A stretch of 64,000 nt of DNA from Branchiostoma lanceolatum (taxonomy: Eukaryota > Chordata > Leptocardii > Amphioxiformes > Branchiostomatidae), in the NCBI RefSeq assembly GCF_035083965.1, contig NC_089722.1, forward strand, positions 27,302,642 to 27,366,641. The letters run 5' to 3'. A program made the position numbers and the translations under genes. Positions 56,301 through 64,000 of the stretch are shown here, in pieces (within the stretch, counting starts at the first letter, position 1; the number at the start of each line of letters is the position of its first letter). The notes under the pieces were generated by a model. It made no database searches and was not told the DNA's origin. It saw only the letters and a program-made list of their open reading frames with translations.

Positions 56301-58663
56301 GAACGCGATTCCTTTGTCCATGACGCATTCGTTTTCTTTGCCAATGCGTAAGATCAGAGTCACATGTGAAATGCAGTTTTCCGTCTTCAGTGAAGGAAAA
56401 TCTGTTTAGTGAGCTGGTATGATTTAATTAACACGTCGCTCAAAAAAAAAAAACACAGGTTCAAAGGGTCAATTTACCGGCAGGAAATTGTTAAGCTCAA
56501 GGGGAGCTGTTTTTGTTGCAGTGTATTAACTTTTCTAAAGTACGGCTGCTCTATTTTCTTGTAACAGCCGGCTTGGCCGAAAGGGACCACAGATGTTCGG
56601 ATAGAGGCTTTGAGCGGAGCGCATCTTCCATTCAGTAAGTAGTCATCATATTCTCAATACAAGGAGATACGACAAAACATTCTAAGCTTAGCATGTATTT
56701 TTCTATCGAACACATTTACCCTCATGATCCCTCCCCAAAACGTCCACTCTTCCAGTATGAAATGTTCGATTTGCAGCGTAAATAGCAAAGATTATGTCCC
56801 AAAATAGTTTGTTATCTTTATAGGCCTCTTTTGCCTTAGTGCAGTTATTGATAAAACCAAATGAACTGAACTTTTAATAAAGATGTACCCATAAAGTTGC
56901 CCACGTGACGTTTATCAAAATTTCTCTGTTATGGATCATTCTTTCCTAATAAGTTAATACACCAAAATTTAATCATCCTCAGATAGCCTTGTTTTCGTGG
57001 ATGCTGTCGTCCGGCGGTGCGTGGATCAACAGGTTTATGCTTATGTCGCTGAAAGTAGTCTGACTCCAACACGTTTGTGCAATGCAGAAAAGGTAAACAC
57101 GCACAAACAATATCCACATCATATTTTAGGAATAATTATAACCTACGCCCTTAGATTTACAAACGTACTCAAACAAGAGGTCAGTGGTAAGAATTAGACC
57201 ATATTCGAAATCCAGTGTCTGCCTCTTTCTTTACATATATTAGTGAGTTTAACAAAAGCAAAAGTAGTGACCTTAGTGCTGTTTATTCTTGTGCTGCTTG
57301 TTAACTCTACATAACATGAAGCAATCGGATGCAAATGTGCTGAAACAAAGTGTCTGTATATATCGATATCATGAAGATTTTGTTGTAAAAAATATCTTCA
57401 GTTTTGCTGCTGAAACCATACATTGATCGCCTTTTGCTGAATTAAAACGTTATCCATCAATGGTATATTCTTATACTAGCCTCCATAGTGGATGCACCTT
57501 TTAGCGCATTACGCACTGTTTTCTGGTTGTACATCGTGATCAGTTCTTATAGCGACCAGTTTCTAAAAGTCACCCAGCAAAAAAAACTTCTGTGGCTTAT
57601 ATGGAAGCACATACACGTCATGGTAATACACATCAAGCTGTGATGATTCATTCCCCTAGGCCTTTCTGCACTGCTTCGATGAGACGGAATCTTCCGGGCG
57701 TGCGGAGAGAGGCCTGGCGGTGCTCCGGTCTCTGGTCCTGGGGCAGTACATCGCTACTGTCCTGCCGTTCTGTGGGACTGTCAACCATGGCGACAAACTA
57801 CGGGACGTTAACAAGAACGCAGCCGGTGGGTTTCTTCTACTTTACTCCTTAGACCATAGAGAAGGGAAGGGAAATACATTGTCTTAGCTGATGTTTCGTC
57901 ATCTCTTTTAGTCTCCTCTTCTTCTGTCATATGCATTGTCATTGTTTATCATTTTCCCTATCATGTCGGTCAAAAAGACTCCGCGCTTGAGGAGGGATGG
58001 GAGTGAAATATCCTGCGTTTGCTCGCAAATTATGTGTTTTTGCCTATATTCTACAGCATTCAAATGTAGTATAACCGGGAAAGGCAAAGTATGATATTCT
58101 ATTTAAACATCAGTTATCGAAACGTTTATCGTCAGCGGTAGTTCTATTTTGAAACTCTCCTAATTCTACTCATCCAAACCCGCATACATCTTTGCTTAAT
58201 TTGGCAGAATTTGTTCCACAGACATCTCTGTTTATCATCTGAAAATAACAACAAAACGTATTGTATCAATATGCCATGTATAGACTACTTTTAGGGTTTA
58301 AGATTAGATTCGAAGGTCTAAGCAATTTATGCTTTTTGCCTGTAGTTCTCCTAGACCTTTCGAACATCACATTGAGAGCGTATGTTTGAACGTTTTCCCT
58401 CAGGGGAATGCACCATCTTGGACGTCCAGCACTGTTTTGCCAAAGCCGTCTTCTCCCAGTCCGAGCCTTGGACCCCCTGCTTGGTTCAACCTCTCGCTTT
58501 CGAATGCTACCTCCACGAATGCCTCGGCCCGAAAGTCGGACCTGTCCCGAACATCATCGGCAATGTGATGGCCTACCATCTCAACTCTACCTTCACGGCA
58601 CCGGGCATGTGTGCCCACATGGAAACTACTCAGATCAGTAATGAATATGACTATCTCTACTAG
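53361..58663 (+). CDS. Secreted cysteine-rich protein of unknown family (5 exons, 226 aa)
   Basis: Predicted coding exons are 53361-53438, 56568-56634, 56983-57092, 57660-57825 and 58404-58663. All junctions are GT-AG, phases 0, 1, 0 and 1 agree, and the total of 681 nt is an exact codon multiple. Exon 1 is a signal peptide (MKTLFAACLCSSLLYLAVV, then NSAPDQQ). The mature part has ten cysteines, all in exons 3-5 (for example RRCVDQQ, LHCFDET, LPFCGT, GECTILD, PWTPCLV, FECYLHECLG, GMCAHM), as expected for disulphide bonding outside the cell. One N-linked site, NST, lies near the C-terminus. No transmembrane segment or known domain is recognised. Candidate poly(A) signal at 59023. Exon 1 alone could be misplaced; exons 3-5 are the firmest. 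Confidence 0.7.
54405..56550. repeat. ~460-530-bp tandem repeats in intron 1 of the secreted-protein gene
   Basis: About four and a half units. Each contains CGGTTATTTCGGGAGGTGAC, AAAAGGATTATGATGAAAAA, CTTTGCAAGGGATAACTATA, GCAAGACTGGCTGATTATTT and TTTGTCCA(C/T)GAGGCATTCG. Unit starts are near 54592, 55083, 55612 and 56069, with a partial one at 54413. Non-coding. Confidence 0.88.
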
Positions 58664-59022
58664 TGTTAATGTCCACATCCACTTACATTGCTGTAAGCAC
58701 CGGCTATCGCATTAATCAGATTTTCAAAAAAGAAGAGGAAAAAAAATTGGAAGTGTTCATGACGCATGTTTTGGCATTCTTCTTGGTCTTATGGTTTGAT
58801 CTTTGCTGAAGGTTTTCTTCTGAAAAATCACGTGAAATGTGTTCTATCTGTTTGCTGTTACTTGTGTGAAAACATAAAAAACAGCTGCAAATTAATTTTT
58901 CTTATCCTTTGAAGTACGTTCAAGGCACTGGAATCTTGTACCTGTTCGGTGATATTACTGGAATAGTATTCAGGAAAGCATTGGTTATGTGTGCAAACCG
59001 CTGAAGAAACAACATGGAGTAG

Positions 59023-59028
59023 AATAAA
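59023..59028 (+). terminator. Candidate poly(A) signal of the secreted-protein gene
   Basis: AATAAA about 360 bases after the stop codon, on the coding strand. Confidence 0.4.
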
Positions 59029-60346
59029 GTTGTGATCATATGAATATCCAAGTTTGGCCGTTTCCTTTTTACTCCTTGATCCCCTTGACGCATATCAGAC
59101 AAACGTACGAACTGATAGTAACTTTATAAGTTTGTGAAGTGATCTGCACACTTCCTGTTGGATAGAATGGTTATTTTGCATGTGGTAGGTAGCGGGTTCA
59201 ATTCCCGGACCGAGTCATACAAGGCTTTTTTTTATTAAACAACAGAAAAATATACAGGACACAGAGGTGATGCACTCTAGCTAAAGCTAATATTAAACAT
59301 CACCAATTACAACTTACGTAGACAAGTACAATAACAATAAGAAACAGCAATTGGGTCGTACAATACAAACAAACTAACAAACAAACAATGAAAATATCAA
59401 CATACCTGAACTAAGTTTTAAAACGTTTGCTTGTCACAATATAGTGCTGAGTCAAGCCTAAAATGTTACAATTGAAATCATACGAAACAAAGGATGAGCC
59501 TCTCAATAATCAATAAATGAAGGCTTGATCAGACAAAGTATCGATATCAAGAATAGGGGCCAAAAGGTTCCGTAGGTTGCCCAGAAGGATGAGTCTTTGT
59601 TGACTGTATATACAAGGCTTGAGATGGAATACTTAGCGCTCAGCATGTGGGAAGGAGTATAGAAGTTGAACCCACCACTACCGGTGCCCCAGGCGGTACG
59701 CCTGTAATGTCACGTAAAAGCGGTACTTTTACTACTAGTTTAGTCCCAGGCGCTACTGAATGGGTGGCCGTTATGGCCATTAAGCCAGGGCATTGTACTT
59801 CAGGGGTCATTCAAGGCACCGCGACTACCGTTTCAGAGATTAATCTTCATATACATCATTTTTAAGATGATTATTGCGTTTCATACATTTGGAGGGAAAC
59901 ATAAACGCGTGATGTGTTTCTAACGTGGCTCTGCCATTAACCTGCTTGGATGACCCATTTGCAAACTTATGTAAATCTTCGATTACTTTGATTTCGTTTG
60001 GAAATCATTTTAAGTCATTGACGTCAATCCAAAGTGCACGGATGACGGGGGTTGTTCACTGATGTCACTTGTGGGATAACCATAAGGCCAGTGGGCAATT
60101 AAGACGACCTCGAAGTTGCAGTTACTCACTTCCGACAGCGAACTATCCTGAAAAAAAAACTGTGCGTTAAACAGACAACGAGCACCATTACGTATTTTAT
60201 ATGGGTTTGTCGCCGAAACGAGTGACAAAACTTCCCCTCAAAGTATGCTTAACGACCCATCGTGGGTTGAAAATCTTTAACAGATGACAAATGTATGCAC
60301 TTATGGCTGCAGCACAGGAGAACAACAGTTACTACAGTACAGTTGT
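59029..60346. other. Intergenic stretch with SINE/LINE remnants
   Basis: At 59168-59215 an A-box-like TGGATAGAATGG and a B box GGTTCAATTCC suggest a tRNA-derived remnant. It is followed by a T-run (59226-59234) and an AAACAACAGAAAAATATACA stretch that looks like an inverted LINE 3' end. The frame 59647-59865 (plus) is discussed in the findings. Confidence 0.4.
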
Positions 60347-60695
60347 AAAGTTTTCTTCATTCTTAGTCACGGAGATAGAATAGAATTCTCTCAGTTTGCA
60401 ATGACCAATGGCCTTGTAGTTAGCAAAGAGCCTGGCATATTATGCCCTAAGACCGTCAGATTCTTTTTACAAATTGTGAACTTAAAGAGATCAACTAATG
60501 CAGCATCAGTAATCCCCGGTTGGAAAGTTCCCTTCATTCCTAGTCACGGAGGTGGAACAGAATTCTTTCAGTTTGCAATGACCAATGGCCTTGTAGTTAG
60601 CAAAGACTCTGTCATATCAAGCCCTAAGACCGTCAGATTCTTTTTGCAAATTCTGAATTTAAAGAGACCAACTAATGCAGCATCAGTAATCCCCG
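60347..60695 (+). repeat. Tandem duplication with a 177-bp period
   Basis: The unit from AAAGTT(T/C)(T/C)CTTCATTC (60347) is repeated from 60524 with few changes. Because 177 is a multiple of three, a 156-codon frame (60284-60754) stays open through both copies. It contains a SINE-like GACCAATGGCCTTGTAGTTAGC, so repeat DNA is more likely than a gene. Confidence 0.75.
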
Positions 60696-60754
60696 AGGTC
60701 GCGTCAGGCATATATGGACATTTGAGACATCAAGATGCCCAAAACATTCTTTAG

Positions 60755-63267
60755 AAGGCCTCGAAAAGGCTCAGGGTACTCGGCGGAATTGAGAGTTGAC
60801 GCTAAAAGTAGAAGCTCGAGAAGCTGTACTAGAATACATCTAAGGTTTGTGAAACGACACTTGTGTTTATGTCTAGCAGCATGGCCAATCATAACACATG
60901 TAAAATGCTATATACACGTAGCATGCGCTATAACTATGAAGAAATATTTCTTCATGCTTGTTATAACAAGACTCGTATTTGTTATCAACATGGTATGAAC
61001 ATAACGAGTCTTACATGTTTGTAAGCACACAATGCTGTATATAAGATTATGAATATAGTCCCTGCGTTTTGATCATATAACCTCTCATAATTACAACAGG
61101 ATTATGACAGTCGGCGTTACCTAATAGCAGTGGGTGCTCACTTCCGTTGTCGTTTTGCCCCAATTATTACATCTGTGAAATATGATAAGTTAGTTTGAGT
61201 CACCCTAATCAGATGTTGGCGTTTTCTTTATGTAACGAGAGCCACGTGTACCAGTCCACTGTACCTGAATATGGAATGGGTAGGTTCCTATAGCTCTAAT
61301 AGAAAAGGAAACTAATATAATGTACGACAGTTTCATGAGGTGGAACAATTCAATTGTCCTGGTTTGTTATAATATTGTAAGGGCTCCCTTGGAAATCAGT
61401 TACTCGAGGAAGGGACCACCCTAAAGATTAACAAAGATTATTTGGTACGTTTTTCAGACTCACAATTTCTTTTGAGATTCTAAACAATTGAAGTATTTGT
61501 AAAAAAAAGGGTAACACTCAAGATACGAATCAACCCAGTAATGCACATATTTAAGTTGTTTTGCTGCCTTAACTTTGTGGCTCCTGTTTAAGTTAGCATT
61601 GCAGGATGCCTATTTCCTTCTTTTAAAATCTTATTTTGCCTGTCCACTCCACTGTTCACCTGCAGAAATCCAAGAATCAAGAAAATAAATTGGTGTGTCC
61701 TAAGCACATGCATTTGCATTGTATGCTACCTGCTTGCATGTTATAAATCTAATCTCCAAGTCAATCAGTGTACACTCGCAACAAGAAAAAGCTAACATTT
61801 CCAAAAAATGAAGCATCTTAGCTTTTTGATTACTTGGTGACCTAAATTTGTACAAATAACAAGAACATGTGAAGGATAAATATAATCTTGTGATTTAGGA
61901 CATGTATGTTTGTAAATCGAACATTATTATGATAATGAAAACCTTACCATACAATCCCAGAATTCACATAAACATGATACGTGTGAGTGCACTTTAACTT
62001 ATATCATGTTACTGTGTATGTATTGATGTTAGTCTTCAATAAGACAGTGCAGTAAGGTATATCTTACAATGTTGGGAAGTGCTGCTACAAATGCACAGAT
62101 TTTTGCACATGCATGCTTGAATAGCAATCATGAAGAATATCAGCTATCTATCTATCCCTCTATGGCATCACATTTCCAATGTAGAATTGCCAATACCCTA
62201 GCCTGATTAAATCGCACTCCATGTGGCCCTCCCACTGATTGGCCCTCTAGACATTTGATGAATCAGACTAACTTTATTAATATCAATTGAAATTTGATCG
62301 TTCCAGAGTTTAAGCTGATGGTTGCAATGGGATGCTATGTCGTGGTTCCTATCAAAACTGTTCTGTTTATCAATGTTTTGTGCCAGTTTCCATAGTGAAA
62401 CAAATATCACATTTCCCTCCCCCAAACCCTTTTCCTATTTCCTATTTCTTGACAACTCCATTCCTTACCTGTGTGCCCACATACTGTTCTCTATCTTGAA
62501 ATAAAACTTTAAAATGGAAAAAAAAAAATACTTGGAATGAGTCAATATTGCATATGAAGTCAGAAAAGTGTTGTCAGAATGGATTTACAAATTCAAGAAA
62601 TAGATCTAGAAACTTCAATATTGAGAAGTCTTAATCTTCCTGCACATAGTTTTCACTTTATTTTATCTTTATTTCACCCTGGCTAATACATATTTCATTC
62701 TATCATCATGTTTAACTCTATCATGTTAAAGGAGCCCGAATCAATTTTTAGAACGTTAAAACTGGAAATATTCTGGATACGGCAATCTGTATGATGTCAA
62801 CATTTACTTGCTTATATTTGCACATTTCTATCATGATTTCATACTTTGGGGTTTAAAAAAAAGCACAGAAACAATTGGCACCAGAGTCACTTGAATGTAT
62901 ATATTGGGACCATGCACCAAAACTCAGGGCCTAGATTCTCAATTTAGTCCTCACCACACAACAGCGTTGCATCTTTGCTCTGTGAAGGTTGATATGCAAT
63001 GGGATATTGCTATTTAAACTAATACTATGTGTAGAAAGGTCCGTCACTAGAAAATTTAATTTGGAAATCCAACTTCCAACATTTTAAAACTGCTTTGGGC
63101 TCCTTTAAATCTTGCCGTCTAAATTTTCCCCTTAATCATGGCTTGTAAGTCCTTGTACATGACATTGTATTCATCTTGTTTATAAATACAAGTACATACT
63201 AATCCCTAAAAACAGTTTCTAAACCAGTCAGAAATAAACAAATTGTGTTATAGTGCTACCACTAGTG
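60755..63267. other. Intergenic stretch and 3' UTR of UBE2J1
   Basis: No other gene is seen. The part adjoining 63268 should be the 3' UTR of UBE2J1 (minus); TTTATTTTATC/TTTATTT near 62658-62675 gives AATAAA-type hexamers on the minus strand as possible 3' ends. Confidence 0.4.
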
Positions 63268-63813
63268 TCAAAGCTCATAGTCCCATCTCCACATATTTGC
63301 AAGGTAAACCCTTCTCAGTATAAGGAACGCTATGGACAATGTTAAGACCACCATAAGGAAGAGCGAACAGGAGCCGGCGCTGACTTGCTGTTGCCGTGGC
63401 GGTTGCCGGGCAGCCCCCGAGGCGGGGTTATTCGCTGCGTGCACGGCTCGTTGTCTGACGCTGGTCCTGGCTTGCGCTGGCGGAGTGGTAGCGCTGTGGT
63501 GGCTGGATAGATTAGTGTTGGAGGTGGTGGGCTGTGGAGCTGCAGTACCATCTGTTGACTGTGGGGGTGCTGCTGCACCACCCATTTGCTGCATGGCATT
63601 GGGGTAGCCAGCTGCATACATGGCATAAGGAGGGGGCACCATGTAGGGAAACATGGGTGGGACAGGGTTGCCGGGTGGGGCCTGCGTCCCTGTTGCACCC
63701 TGGGAAGATGGGGTCGCTGACCCTTGGGTGGTGGGGTCACCGTCTGCAGGTGTGGTCTGGGCTGTGCTGGTGCTTCCAGCTGCAGATTGGTCTTTACCTT
63801 TTTCTGCTTCTCC
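63268..63813 (-). CDS. UBE2J1: Ubiquitin-conjugating enzyme E2 J1, last coding exon (partial gene)
   Basis: The minus-strand exon begins after the acceptor TTTCATCCACAG (phase 0, 63813) and runs 181 codons to the stop at 63268. It starts GEAEKGKD and continues with a long Pro/Gln/Ala/Thr-rich linker. It ends in a single hydrophobic anchor (SLFLMVVLTLSIAFLIL) followed by RRVYLANMWRWDYEL. The anchor plus the RR-YLAN....D-EL ending is the hallmark of UBE2J1, the tail-anchored ER E2 of ER-associated degradation. The catalytic UBC domain must lie in upstream exons beyond 64000. The linker contains an unusual PPMFPYMVPPPYAMYAAGYP segment. Confidence 0.85.
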   Translation of the reverse strand, partial: GEAEKGKDQSAAGSTSTAQTTPADGDPTTQGSATPSSQGATGTQAPPGNPVPPMFPYMVPPPYAMYAAGYPNAMQQMGGAAAPPQSTDGTAAPQPTTSNTNLSSHHSATTPPAQARTSVRQRAVHAANNPASGAARQPPRQQQVSAGSCSLFLMVVLTLSIAFLILRRVYLANMWRWDYEL

Positions 63814-64000
63814 CTGTGGATGAAATATATGCAATAAAGAACTGAATACAAGCAGCTGATTACTATAGGTATTAATCAATTATGCTAGGATCTTTCAATA
63901 TCATCTTAAGTTGACTGTATAATATTCAGAACACTCAAACCATATAACTTGAAAGGTAGGTATAACATAATGTATGTGCAAATGAATACCAAGAACATGT
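63814..64000 (-). other. Intron of UBE2J1
   Basis: Non-coding, AT-rich sequence upstream of the last exon. No donor is seen before the window ends. Confidence 0.6.

Overview
The window is animal genomic DNA, most likely from a cephalochordate (lancelet, Branchiostoma-type). It has short genes split by AT-rich introns with GT-AG borders, two tandem peptide-receptor GPCR genes, a UBE2J1-type ubiquitin-conjugating enzyme end, and a very dense mixture of non-LTR retrotransposons, tRNA-derived SINEs and small inverted-repeat elements (MITEs). The species call is an inference from gene content and repeat style; nothing here proves it.

Layout. 1-1665: the reverse-transcriptase end of a 5'-truncated LINE (minus) that runs off the left edge with its frame still open. 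1666-8228: intergenic, with a second LINE 3' fragment (4345-5092) and an old MITE (6263-7095). 8331-14613: a tandem triplication of a ~2.4-kb unit carrying a tRNA-SINE and a small MITE; the first unit alone also holds a 958-bp GAGCGC-rich MITE. 15.1-20.9 kb and 28.0-33.9 kb: two paralogous three-coding-exon GPCR genes (neuropeptide FF receptor-like, 377 and 366 residues), same strand, same intron phases. Between and inside them lie many foldback elements. 34287-41486: a full-length L1/Tx1-type LINE (minus) with ORF1 and ORF2, a 10-bp target duplication, one nonsense codon and a piggyBac-like 912-bp MITE in its endonuclease. 41.5-53.3 kb: intergenic with MITEs, SINE pieces and a (CCAT)n satellite. 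53361-58663: a five-exon gene for a secreted cysteine-rich protein I cannot name. 59-63 kb: intergenic. 63268-63813: last coding exon of UBE2J1 (minus).

The most interesting signals are these. (1) The two GPCR paralogues show patchy near-identity that suggests gene conversion limited to parts of exons 1 and 3. (2) A MITE has inserted inside the 5' splice site of exon 2 of the second receptor and supplies the +5 G of the donor; the paralogue shows the empty site. (3) In two unrelated MITE families the inner core is conserved between copies, but the terminal inverted-repeat arms have a different sequence in each copy while staying complementary to each other within the copy. (4) The L1-like LINE begins with a YY1-type motif at its 5' end, as mammalian L1 does.

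All coordinates and similarities were read by eye; no alignment or database search was run.
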